Assembly (NCBI GenBank): GCA_035771175.1
Contig: CM069594.1
Coordinates: 16,711,670-16,775,669, forward strand
DNA length: 64,000 nucleotides
Direction of reading: 5' to 3'
DNA from: Paratinospora sagittata
Taxonomy: Eukaryota > Streptophyta > Magnoliopsida > Ranunculales > Menispermaceae
The notes beneath the pieces are model-generated. The model did no database searches. It was not told where the DNA came from and was given only the letters and a program-made list of their open reading frames with translations. The position numbers and the translations under genes were made by a program. The number at the start of each line of letters is the position of its first letter. The first letter of the stretch is position 1. This document shows positions 46,240 through 57,540 of this stretch, piece after piece.

Positions 46240-47980
46240 TTATGATGCTTCAATGATAGTACTTTCTTCCCCTTTTGAAATATCAAAAAGAGTAAAGTAA
46301 CATGAAATATATCTCCCCCATATGGAGGTAAGCATCAAAGTGCTACAAATTGGATTCAGAGAACATTCCAAGTTCTCTACGAATATGAACAAACTGGTCT
46401 TTTGGTAGGGCTTTAGTAAATATGTCAGCCAGTTGTTCTTTGGTTCCAATATTATATAATATGACTTCTCCATTTTGCACATGATTCTGTAAAAAGTGAT
46501 GTCTTATTTGAATATGTTTAGTTTGGGAGTGCAATACAAGATTTTTAGATATGTTAATAGCACTAGTATTATAACATAAAATTTCAGCACATTGAATAAA
46601 AATTTTATAATCCTAAAGTTGTTGTTTCATGTAAAGAACCTGAGAACGACAACTTCCAGCTACAACATATTCTGCTTCGGCTGTGGATAGTGCCACGAAT
46701 GTTATTTCTTGCAAAACCAAGAAATCAGAAAATTTCCAAGAAAGTGACAAAATCCGGAGGTACTTTTCCTATCAGTTAGACTGTCGGCATAGTCGGAGTC
46801 TACATAACTTCTGAGATCAAAAGTCTAACCTTTGGAATACCAAATTCCTAAATTTGTTGTGCCATTTATGTATTTGAATATTCGTTTGACACATTTTAAA
46901 TGAGATTCTTTCGGTTTAGATTGAAATCTTGCACATAGACAGACACTGAACATAATGTCAGGTCGACTTGCTGTTAGGTACAGAAGACTTTCCAGTCATG
47001 CTTCTATAAAGTTTTGAATCAATTGATTTAACTTTTTCATCCTTGTCTGATTTTATTGCAGAAGTACAACGAGTGTCAGTCAATTTTAAATTGTGCATTT
47101 AAAGCTTTTTAACAATTTCCTGGGCATACTTTGATTGGCTTAAGAAGGTGCCTTTCAATATTTGTTTAATTTGTAAGCCGAGAAAGTATGTAAGTTTTCC
47201 CATCATACTCATTTCAAATTCCTTCAACATTAATTTTGAAAACTCGTCACATAGTTCTTTGTTTGATACACCAAACATGATATCGTCCACATATATTTGA
47301 ACAATGAGCATATTATCATTGTGGTGTTTGAGAAACAAAGTTGGATCAAGTTTTACTTTTTGAAACTTATGATCTAAAAGAAATGAACTCAGTCGATCAT
47401 ACCAAACTCTTGGAGCTTGTCTCAATCCATATAAGGCTTTGTGGAGTTTGAACACATATTCCGGGTCTTGTACGTCCTCAAACCCTGGAGGTTGTTCCAC
47501 ATATACCTCTTCATTGATGTAACCATTTAGAAAAGCACTCTTTACATCCATTTGGTATAACGGAAAATCCTTGTAACAAGCTTAGACAAGTAACATTCTT
47601 ATTGCCTCTAGTCTTGCTACTGGAGAAAAAAGCTTCTTTGAAGTCTATGCCTTGCCTTCTTCTTGGTTGTACCCTTGTGCAACCAATCTAGCCTTATTGC
47701 AGACAATGATGCCTTGTTCATTCTTTTTGTTCCTAAAAATCCATTTGGTTCCTATAACCGATTGATGAAAAGGTCTAGGAACTGATTCCCATACTTTGTT
47801 GTGCACAAAGTGTCTTAATTCTTCTTGCATAGAAAGAATCCAGTTTTCATCTTTCAGTGCATCTTCCACTTTAATTGGTTCAAATTATGATACAAAAGCA
47901 ACAAGTTCTTGATTTTTTTGAATTGAGGCTCTAGTGGATACACCTTTTGTTGGATCTCCTAAAATTTGATCTTGGGAAAA
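46240..47980 (-). pseudogene. pol: Copia reverse transcriptase and RNase H
   Basis: On the minus strand RT begins near 47870 with WILSMQEELRHF and GTKWIFRNKKNEQG..., then [35 protein letters not shown] and the catalytic YVDD at 47283-47294. The RT C-terminus (YLTASRPDIMFSV) and RNase H (YVDSDYADSLTDRKSTSG near 46800, HIQIRHHFL near 46500, ADIFTKALPKDQF near 46400) follow. Reading is broken by stops and shifts near 47645, 47099, 46900 and 46620. The active-site residues that I can see are intact. Confidence 0.9.
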
Positions 47981-47989
47981 ACCTTAAAG

Positions 47990-49350
47990 TAGTCAAGAGA
48001 TTTTTGAAGATTTTAGAGATGGTTCAGGTTCAAGATCTATAACCTTGGTTGTCTTAGGTTCATCATCATCAAAATTTAATTGCTTAAATTCATCCTCAAG
48101 ACTTTTCCTATTAACACTTTCATCAAAGTTTACATGAATTGATTCTTCTACAGTTTGATTTGATTTGCTGAAAACTCTGTAGGCACTACTGTGAGAAGAA
48201 TATCTTAAGAATATTCCTATGTCAGATTTAGCTTCAAACTTGTCTAGATTGACTTTATCATTTAGAATAAAACATTTACATCCAAATACTCGGAAGTAAC
48301 CGATGTTGGGTGTTCTACCCTTCCATAGTTCATATAGAGTTTTATTCAAATCTTTTCTAATCAGAACTCGGTTCATCACATAGTAGGCAGTGTTTATAGC
48401 TTCACCCCAAAAATGATTTGCAGTGTTATACTCATTGAGCATTGTTCTACACATTTCCTGCAGAGTTCTATTCTTTTTTTCAACTACACCATTTTCCAAA
48501 ATTCTTCGAGATTTTTATTGACAAATTCACCACCTCTATCACTCCTAATTATGTTGATTTTGTACCCTTTTTCATTTTTGACTCTTTTACAGAGTTTTAT
48601 AAATGTTTCACAAGCATCATATTTATGAGCTAATAAAAATACCCATGTAAATCGAGTAAAGTCATCAACAATCACAAACACATATGATTTACCACCTAAG
48701 CTATGGGTTTTGGTTGGTCCGAAAAGATCCATGTGAATCAGTTTGAGAGCTCTAGAGGTTGGTTGATGCCTCTTGCTATTAAATAATGATATGGTGTGCT
48801 TGCCACATTGACATGGTTCACAAACCTTGTCATTTGAGTAAGTTCCTTTTCGAATTCCAGTGGCCAGATCATGTTTAATAATCCTAGATATGTTGTCCAT
48901 ATTAATATGAGCTAATCTCCTATGCCATAGCCATGCATCATTAACAGAGATAGCACTTAAACATGTTACATTTTGTTTCTTCATGTCATTGAAGTTTGTG
49001 CAATACACATTCTTAATTCTAGATGACTTGAATGCAACAATTTTATCAGCATGCTTGACAATACACCTATTTGTCTCAAATGAAATGTCATAACCTTTGT
49101 CACATAATTAACTTATGCTCAAGATATTATGTTTCAGCCCTTTAACATAAAGTACATCAGATATGAATAGAGAATCGTTACCATTAGTTCCAATGCCTTC
49201 AATATCACCTTTGCTACTGTCTCCGAAGGTGACCTTTCCTCATTTCTTCTTTTCAAGGCTCAGAAAGTTAGATCTATCTCCAGACATGTGCCTGGAACAA
49301 CCGCTGTCTAGATACCATACATCTTCATTTTTGCATATCTACACAACATA
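47990..49350 (-). pseudogene. pol: Copia protease, GAG-pre-integrase finger and integrase
   Basis: The protease has WYLDSGCSRHMSG near 49310. An HHCC finger follows (WHRRLAHI ... CEPCQCGK, about 48930-48800). The integrase core has HMDLFGP and IRSDRGGEF. The Glu of NGVVEKKNRTLQEM is present, but the stretch between the second Asp and the Glu is about 50 bases too short for the normal DD35E spacing. The C-terminal part shows GRTPNIGYFRVFGCKCF and ends in a Glu/Ser-rich tail. Stops near 49245 and 49110 split the N-terminal part. Confidence 0.9.
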
Positions 49351-49374
49351 AAATATTTTTATGTACATAATATT

Positions 49375-49556
49375 TTTAGGTTATAGAGCCTGTTTTAGGT
49401 GTGTTCTAGGACATTTTATGCATTAGTTTGATAGGTTTATGTTAGTTTTAATATATTTGTTGGTTTATTAATTTGGTTTTTATGCATTATTTTAGTTGAT
49501 TAGTTAATAAATTTGATTTAATTTATGCTTTAGTGAATTATTAACTTACTTTGCTA
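49375..49556 (+). repeat. Athila-like LTR scrap
   Basis: It is nearly identical to 42148-42340 of the Athila-like 5' LTR and lacks its first about 20 bases. It lies between two copia sequences and ends where a different copia begins. Confidence 0.8.
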
Positions 49557-50719
49557 TGTTTGTCTTTTCAAGCTTGTCAAGTGCTTAATTGATTATCTAT
49601 CACTCTACCACTCCTACATCATCTGCCACTACCGTTGTCACCTTCGTCTTAGTTACACCCTCTTTTTGATATTTCAAAAGGGGAAGAGAGATTAGTATAT
49701 GATTGGTCTGATTGACTAGATCATTAACGTGCATATACTCAAGGGGAAAGTTTATATACTTAGGGGAAGTTTAGGATGTTGGATATATATTGAAAATTTT
49801 CTATGTAATATCTCAATTACTTTTTTTGGATTACATGTATATGTTTGTATTTGATATATTGTTATACTTGTACATTTTGATACTATTGTTCACACGTGCT
49901 TGAGTATATTCAGTTGTCTGTGCTTACATGATCACATTTGTCTGAGTATGCTTATATTGGTATCTAATTGATTATTGTTCACATGTTATTGAATGCTAAA
50001 TTTTTTAAGTGGTATATTCTTGAATGTAGCATGATATAATTATTCCTTTCACTCATTCATTCACTCGAGAAATCATGCTTATTGCTTCAATCAGGCCAAT
50101 AGTGAATTTGTTTGAAATCATCAAAAAGGGGGAGATTGTTGATGTAATGACTCTCAGCCTGCTTTGTTTTGATGATTACAAACAACATACTTGTGCTCAC
50201 TAATCTCTTTGACGTAGTTGTTTCAGTGCTAATTGGCTATATCGGATGGATTGAAATATACTGTCAAAGCATATGGATGGAACAATATTGCACTAAGATT
50301 CAAGAGCTTCATGTTTGTAATTTTGTTTAGAATCTTAGTGCTTTAGAGTAACCATTACACGTTCCAACAACAATATGTCTTGCATCTTTATAAAAATCAT
50401 GCATATAGGTTATCATACTCATGCATATACACAATTATTATATTAATCGTGCATGCACACGCATTATCATTATTATTGCGCAATCATATAGTTCAATTGT
50501 TTATCTTGCATATTTATATCATTGATTATCATGCATTAGTATTACCAACTTTGCATGGTTTTATAGTTTTACGTGTATTGTATCGAATGTGTTATTCATC
50601 TGTTTAATCGATCATTTTACACGTGTTTATCTTTGCCAATTGTGTTTCAAACTTGTCAAAAATGTCAATGTCTTAAACACTTTTCGATCAAAAAATTGGG
50701 TTTCTATTACTTCAATGTG

Positions 50720-51060
50720 AAGGAATGCGCTCCTCTTTCAAGGAACGCGCTCCTATGAATTTTTTTGAGACTCGAATTTTTTTTATTAGAGTTTAAGGAA
50801 CCTGCTCCTTAAGAAAGAAACGCGTTTCTGTTGTTTTTCTCAAGACTTAGATTTTTCTAATGAGGGAAAAATGATCGTGTTCCTGTACTCAAGGAAAAAA
50901 TATAAAATTTTATAACGTTAGTGGTTCTTGGTAAAGGACCTCGCTCCTATGCCCAACAGACATATTAAGGAACACGCTCCTTGATTGGAAGAAAATATGA
51001 AAAGTTTTAGATTTCAAAGCAAAAGCGCGCTTCTTCATTGAGGAACGCGCTTTTATGCCT
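50720..51060 (+). repeat. Spaced array of AGGAACGCGCTCCT palindromes in LTR U3
   Basis: Seven or eight variants lie at about 50720, 50740, 50799, 50817, 50876, 50934, 50971 and 51020-51050. Most read AAGGAACGCGCTCCT or a one-to-three-base variant and form a near-perfect inverted repeat. The array ends just before the TATA box. Confidence 0.75.
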
Positions 51061-51076
51061 TGGTGTGATATTTTTC

Positions 51077-51084
51077 TATAAATA
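51077..51084 (+). promoter_or_regulatory. TATA box of the second copia LTR
   Basis: TATAAATA, directly downstream of the palindrome array. Confidence 0.7.
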
Positions 51085-52366
51085 CCACACTTGCTCATTT
51101 GGAGAGCAACTTTTACAAAATACATGAACTTGTGCCGTTTTTCATCTTAGCATTTCTACAAGTCCAAAACTAGTTCTTGAGTGATTTTAAACATCTTTTT
51201 AAGCAAAAATTCACCTACATTTGGTTATTTGATTCATACTTCCGTATAGTTCACCAAATCTTTCAAAATATTTGAAAAACTTGTATGTTCCTTTTGAGCA
51301 ATAGATCAAGACGTTTTTGAGTGTTATCTTCATATCTTGTTGAATCTTGATCATCTTTGAGCAAAAGATCTCTCAACCATCATCATACTTGAAGAATCTT
51401 TAATCTTTATCTTTACCTAAGTGGGGTAAAATTTGTATATCTAGATTCTTGTGATTTTGTTTGAGTAAATCAGTTTTTGTGCTTGTATTATTATCTTGAA
51501 AACTAATTTCGTTTTGAATATAGTTTGTGAAACCCAATTTGATCTTCATATCATTTTATCTTGTTTAGTAGTTTCATAACTATCATGTGGTGTCGATTCA
51601 TGTGCTGGACTTATATTATTTTGAATTGATGTCATAAATCATCACTTAAGTAGGTTGATTTTTTATTTTAATTATTTATACCTTTAGAATCATCAAGTCT
51701 TGATCATCGTTGCATATTGATTCTTGTGTTTTAATCATATCATTGTTAGAATCAATATTTGGATACATGTGCATATTCGATTCTTGATTTCATATCATTT
51801 ATGTTTGAATCGATTGCATGTATTTGAGAAAAGTTATTTCAACACTTAACATCAATAAAATCATTGTGGTTGGAATAGTGGTGTTTACTTATTCAAGATT
51901 GTATGCTTAATATTGTTGAGAGCGTTTTAGAACACTTCTCTCTATCATGATGTATTGTTGACATGTTTGTCAACCGGGACTATACCATATACTTGTACGG
52001 CTCGTAACCACGCCCGTAAGTTGGCTACAGTGAGGCTTTCTAGCCAAGCCCTTGTTTAGGCTAGTGTGTGGCTTTCTAACCAAGCCCTTGTGTTGGTTAG
52101 TGTAAATGGCTTCTAGTCACGCCCGTAAGTTGACTAACCAATAATGTATTGAGAAATCCTGATCGTGGTGATTGGGTAGTGGACGTAGGTTCAAGAGGAA
52201 TCGTACCACTCTAAATCGTTGTGTCCATTTGTTTTTCCTGCACTTGTTTATTTTGACTGTTTCCTACTGCGCACTTTATTTGTTTAATTATTTTAACTAA
52301 AAGGTAACGCAAAAATCTGCAAAGTCCAATTCACCACCCCTCTTGGACTATAATACTGGGCCAACA

Positions 52367-52991
52367 GGAATTTCACTTCTGACATCCAAAACTCGCACTT
52401 GCTGAACTTGACATACAACCTATAATCTTTCAAAGTCTAACAACCTATGAGTTTTGGAATATACCAGGATGTCATCAATGAAGACAATGATGAACTAATC
52501 TAGATATGGCTTGAACACCCCCTACATCAGATCCGTAAACATGGCTGGTGCTTTGGTCACACCAAACAACGTCACCAAAAACTCATAGTGCTCATATCTA
52601 GTCCCGAAGACGGTCTGCGGTACATCCTTATCCTTGATCCTCAACTGGTGGTAACTTGATCTCAGATCAATCTTGGAGAAGAATCTGGTTTCTTTCAGCT
52701 GATCAAACAAATCATCTATATGTGGAAGAGGATACTTATTCTTAACAATCACCCTATTCAACTATCTATAATCAATGCACAATATCAAGCTCCAATCTTT
52801 CTTTTCACAAATAAAATTGGGGCTCCCCAATGTAACACACTCGGGGTTATAAAACCCTTAGCCAACAATTCTTCCAACTGTACTTTCAACTCTTGTAATT
52901 TTTTAGGCGTTATTCTATACGGTGCCATAGAAATAGGTTTGGTGCTAGGAATCAACTCACTAATGAAATCAATTTCCATCTTAGGCGGTAA
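52367..52991 (-). pseudogene. pol: Gypsy reverse transcriptase, 3'-truncated
   Basis: On the minus strand: [56 protein letters not shown] and the FIDDILVYS active site near 52470. Stops interrupt near 52520 and 52490. The sequence stops at 52367 where the copia LTR was inserted. Motifs match the chromovirus RT of the 18606 element most closely. Confidence 0.85.
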
Positions 52992-54335
52992 TGTTATCTC
53001 AAGGAACTCCACGATAAGAATGTTTTGATGATTCCAAATAACTCAAGTTTGTGTAATCTAATGATCTTGTTTTTCAGATCTATAAAAAATGAAGAACCAA
53101 GCTTACAAGTCTATTGAATGTCATAGATCGAAGTTTCAAGATTTTCAACGCTTAGAATGTAAAGCCATTTATCAAACTACTCTCAACAAGATTTAATCAA
53201 TTGCATGTTTTGATCGATATGTTTTAAAAGTATTTTAAATGATTTAAATTCTTAATTTTAAGTGTTTGATTTGATTGAAGTTTAGTTGATTTAATCGTGT
53301 TTTGAAAGTTTAAGTTAATTTCAAAAATCAGTTTTTATGTGTTCAATTAGGACGCTAAAATCTTAGCAACACTCTCTTGAACTTGGTAAGTTGGGACGCT
53401 GATGAAACATTAAGACACTGATAATGTTCAAGGTTGAAATGTACTTATTCATCAAGACGCTTACTTCATCAGTAGTGGCCTTATTTAAGTAAACCTGTGA
53501 ACTTGTCAGGACGCTGACTCAGTATCAGCTCATTGATTATTTTTCGAGTTTTAAATTGCTTTTAAATATCAGAACGCTTACTTGTTAGTAACGCCCTCGT
53601 GAATTTTTCAATTTGATTTCAGAGCTCAAACTGCTTTAGTTTTTCAAAGTGTTTTATTTGAAACTTAGCTTATTCAAAATATTTTCATACTAAGCTTAAT
53701 TTATGTCTTTCTTTGAAAATCTATTTGATAGTTACTGAACTATTTTCACTCAAATTTGCAGCACTGTTTTAATCATAGATCATTCTTGCTGAACGAGAAA
53801 ATTGAGAAATAGTTCATAGGATACAAATTTACTTCATTTCATATCTTGTTAAATGTATCCAGTTGTAACAGTAGTTATACAAACTACTGAGTATCAAACA
53901 TTGTTTATGTTTTTCCAAGTGGTTGTTCTTAAGCTAGTAAGTTGAAAGGTTTAGGTTAGTCTCACACACGAAAGTTGAGATAGGTTGTTCTCTCGCCTGT
54001 AAGTAGAGTGGAATAGGTAGTTTTCTAGCCTGTAAGTTGAGAAGTTTAGGTTAGTTTCAAGCCTGCAAGTTGAGCATTGTAACGGTTGCTCTCACACCCA
54101 AAAGTTGAGAAAAGGTGTAACGGTTTGGTTCTCACCCCTAAGAGAATCCCTTAGTGAAGAGGTTTTAAATCTTAACTGAGGAGGTTAGGTAGTGGACGTA
54201 GGCAAGTAGCCGAACCACTCTAAATTGACAGTGTTGATTCTATTTACATTTTTGCATTTACTTATTGCCATTGCATTAATTATAATTGTCTAAGTGTCCA
54301 ATTCACCCCCTTTCTTGGACATACCTAGGCCAACA
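52992..54335 (+). repeat. Solo copia LTR, 1344 bp, with target duplication GGTAA
   Basis: It starts TGTTATCTCA and ends AGGCCAACA. GGTAA is present directly on both sides (52987-52991 and 54336-54340). U3 has AGGACGCT-like units (53345-53600), hairpin repeats lie at 53930-54150, and the C-rich tract is near the end. It interrupts a minus-strand gypsy frame, and the two sides are in register. Confidence 0.92.
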
Positions 54336-54634
54336 GGTAATCCATGCAAATCTGCAAGAAACACCTCTGGGAATTCTCTCACAACTGGAATGTTATCGAG
54401 CTTGACCTCACTAGTCTTCCCATCATTTGGTATCAAACTAGCCAATCCTTCTTTCTCTTCATCATCTGTTACCAATCTATCTTTAGTAGTTGGTTTATCT
54501 GATGCTCCACCCTACTCGAAGGTAAGATATCTAGGAATTTTGAATATAATCTTTTTGGCAAAGCAGTTTACATAAGCATGATAAGTTGTAAGCCAATCCA
54601 TTCCCAAGATAGAATCAAACTCCAAGAACTCTAG
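54336..54634 (-). pseudogene. pol: Gypsy protease C-terminus and RT linker
   Basis: On the minus strand: LEFDSILGMDWL, a stop at about 54513, then VREFPEVFLADLHGLP, the linker that precedes RT in gypsy pol. It continues in frame into 52986 and below once the solo LTR is disregarded. The 5' side is cut at 54635 by a copia LTR start. Confidence 0.85.
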
Positions 54635-55135
54635 TGTTGTCACCCTTGTGTATTTTGATGATTACAAACAATATTCATGGAGTACTAATCACTTTGACTA
54701 AGCTGTTTAAGCTTAAAATGATCAAATCACAAAAGTCAACAAAAAAGGCAAAGTCAAAGTTCCAAGTGAATCAAAACAACGTCTGATCAAGATCAATCTT
54801 TGTATGTAATTTCTTAGATTCAAACTAGGGTTTTGAATTCTCTTTAGTTTGATTAGCCAAATCATTGCGTGCTTGTATTATACTTTAAAACCATTTGTTT
54901 TTGCGAAGTCAAACCGACTTTCGATATAGTCAAAATCTTGACTTTCATCAAATATGAGTTTAACACTTGCATGAACTTCAATTTGATCAAATCCAGTGTT
55001 TTCAAGTGTTTTTAGACTTATTTGATTGAGAAAACATGTTTTGATTGCAAAGATTTTCAAGGAAAACATTTTTTATGTTTTTGTGTAATGCAAAAACGCG
55101 TTTCTATGGCAAAAAACATTTCTTTCTTTTTAGGC
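54635..55135 (+). repeat. Copia LTR start, truncated
   Basis: It begins TGTTGTCACCC and shares TTTTGATGATTACAAACAA with the LTR at 50137. It carries AAAAACGCGTTTCT (about 55091-55104), akin to that family's palindrome. It breaks off where Reina-like gag begins. Confidence 0.6.
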
Positions 55136-56458
55136 ATTTCTGGCAAGTTCGACCACACACAATAGATGCAGAAAGTTCATATGCACCTAAGCTTGTTAAG
55201 TTGGATTTTCCCCATTTCAATGGCGAGGAAGACCCTGCAAGCTGGTTGTGTATAACAAAGCAAGTTTTTCAATTTCAACAAACACCAGAAAATGAACATG
55301 TTTCGCTGGCTTTTTTTCATCTTGAAGGTGATGCCCAATTATGGTACCAACTGTTGAAACAAGAGATGGAACTCATATCATGGGAAGAATTCTCTCTCGT
55401 TTTAGTCTGAGCCAATTTTATGACTTTTTTGGTGAGCTGACTAAGCTACAACAAAAAGGGTACTATAAAGGACTATCAAACACAATTTTAGAAACTGTTA
55501 GCAAAGGCTGGTTATCTTCCCCAGGATCGACAAGTGAGTTTATTTAGCAGCAGATTACCAGACTCTATTCGAACTGGGGTACAAGCGGCTAAACCCACGT
55601 TTTTATCTGTTGCAATCGGGTTGGCCCGCTTATATGAAGCACACAATATGGCTTGACCAAAGGGAAATCTCTCTAACCCACAACAAAACACTTCTAGTAC
55701 TACTTCAACTAACCCAACCTCCATTCCTGTACGAAGAATGTCTCAATTGGAGTTACAAGAGAGGCGAAAAAAAGGGTTATGTTATAACTGCAATGAGAAA
55801 TTTGTTTTGGGACACATATGTAAGAAGTTATTCCTCATAGAAGGATGCATTGAAGAAGAGGATGGTGATGTCATCATGGAGGATGATGGGACAGAGGCCA
55901 TTGTTTCCACTGTCTTGACACCTTAAATTTCTCTCCACGCCATTAGTGGGGTCCGTACACCATAAATTATTCAGGTTAAAGGCACGCTCGAACATGTAAC
56001 TATTTTTGTTTCTATTGACTCGGGAAGTACCCATAATTTTGTTAGTGAAAAACTAGCAAACAAAATGGGTTTGAAGCTTTTATGTGGTAGAAGATTTGAA
56101 GTTGATGTGGCATCTGGTGAAAAGCTCATAAGTCTAGGTAAATGTTCCAATGTTAAACTCACTTTACAAAGAGTTCCAATTCAGGTTGATTTTTACATAT
56201 TACCCCTTGAAGCATATGATGTGGTCTTAGGCACTCAATGGCTATGTACATTGGGTCCTATAATGTGGGATTTTTCTTAGTTTTAGATGAAGTTCCAGGT
56301 GAATGATAATGAATTGAAGCTGTAAGGACTTTGCATTCCTAAAAATAAAAATATCAATGAGAGTCAAATGGAGCAAGTCACTAAAAAGGCCATAAAAGGA
56401 GTTCTCTTAAAAATGTTTCTCTTGGAAGTTGTACAAGACCAACCATTAGGATCTTTTC
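55136..56458 (+). pseudogene. Reina/Galadriel-like gypsy gag and protease
   Basis: Gag: LVKLDFPHFNGEEDPASWL, LEGDAQLWYQ, then FYDFFGELTKLQQ in another frame and RLPDSIRTGVQAAKP in the third. A zinc-knuckle-like CYNCNEKFVLGHICKK lies at about 55776-55830. Protease: SIDSGSTHNFVSEKLA near 56010 and VVLGTQWLCTLGP near 56220. At least two frameshifts and stops at 55489, 55651, 55924 and 56278 are present. It is cut at 56459 by a reversed copia LTR before RT. The family assignment rests on recalled gag and knuckle patterns. Confidence 0.8.
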
Positions 56459-57540
56459 TATTGGCCCAGATTTGTCCAAGAGGTGGGTGAATTTGACACT
56501 TAGTAGATTTCAACCTTTCTTTTAAATGTAAGAAATATTGAAGGCAGATTAAATAGAGTATAACAAATAAACACAATGAAAGTAAAAAAGACAGAACAAA
56601 CATGATTTATAGTGGTTTAGCCTCGCCTACATCCACTACCTAACCTCCTCAGTTAGGATTTGTCCAAACCCCACTAAGGATCTTTTTACAGGTGAAGACC
56701 AAACCGGTACACTTTCTCAACTTACTGGGTGTGAGAAGAACCGTTATACTTTCTCAACTTACGAGTGTGAGAAGAACCTTTTCTCAACTTTCGGATGTGA
56801 GAATAACCTTTTTTCAACTTCTGGGTGTAAGAAAAACCTTTACAATTTCGAGCAACACTTGCTCTATCCCAGTGACTAACTAGCACTAATATTTGAATAC
56901 AAGATGAGATATGATTCCCTTTACTTAGAATCAAAGTAATACTTTTGAAGTTTTGGTTCGAACCTTCTGTTACCACAGATTCAACAAAATATGTATGATG
57001 AAGTTCGGCTGAAAACTGGTTCAAAAAGCTTGTCTTCTTCAATGAATTTTTGAAAAGATATAAATGAAGATCAACTAATCCAAAAGACTTAATGTATTTC
57101 AAAAGATCGTGAGTTCAAAAGCAGAGAGTAGAAGACTAACTTCCCAAAGTTTTTGCACAAAGGAAAACTGTTAATACTTTTTGAATGGATTTCAGTTTTC
57201 GTATTGATAGATCGATGATCTTTGATCTGCTTTAAGGCAAGATATATATAGAAATAACAGTGGCGCAATGGACTTGGTGATTTTGGTGCACAAAGTCATT
57301 TAAAAAACAACGAATACATTCTTTCTCGAAACAGATCGATTCAGCTCTGTGCAATTACAATGATAACACCTGAATCTTTTAATCTTTCATGAAAGAGGAA
57401 TGCTCTGATAAAGTATTAGAACGTTCGGAAAAGATTCAAAATGTTCTGAAAAGTTTTACACAATTTTGAAAAAGTGTAAGTATCAGAACAGTGACAATGT
57501 CGAATTAGCATCTTGAGTGGTTAATCAGCGTCCAGATGCG
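56459..57540 (-). repeat. Copia LTR fragment, minus strand
   Basis: Its end (GGGCCAATA, with the usual GGCCAACA changed) and C-rich tract lie at 56459-56490. Four hairpin units lie at 56715-56840 and the TATA block near 57243. It stops near 57540 after a trace of AGCGTCC units, so U3 and the LTR start are missing. Confidence 0.75.

Larger units (their letters stand above)
44173..49374 (-). mobile_element. Ty1/copia element (SIRE/Tork-like), 5'-truncated, minus strand
   Basis: Its 3' LTR (46056 to 44173), polypurine tract (46057-46071) and pol (46240-49350) lie in order. Gag, primer site and 5' LTR are missing because the sequence passes near 49350-49374 into an Athila-like LTR scrap. It inserted into the Athila-like gag. 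Confidence 0.9.
49557..52366 (+). mobile_element. 3' end of a second copia family with complete LTR
   Basis: About 0.6 kb of internal sequence, without recognisable coding, carries the copia 3' signature GATATTTCAAAAGGGGAAG, a perfect polypurine tract (50121-50135) and the LTR. No target duplication can be tested because the 5' half is absent. Confidence 0.75.
50137..52366 (+). repeat. Copia LTR, 2230 bp (second family)
   Basis: It starts TGTTGATGTAATG and ends ACTGGGCCAACA. U3 contains an AGGAACGCGCTCCT palindrome array (50720-51060) and a TATA box at 51077. The transcribed part has CCCGTAAGTTG hairpin units (52010-52140). The C-rich tract CAATTCACCACCCCTCTTGG lies near the end. It is inserted in the RT of a minus-strand gypsy. 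Confidence 0.85.
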
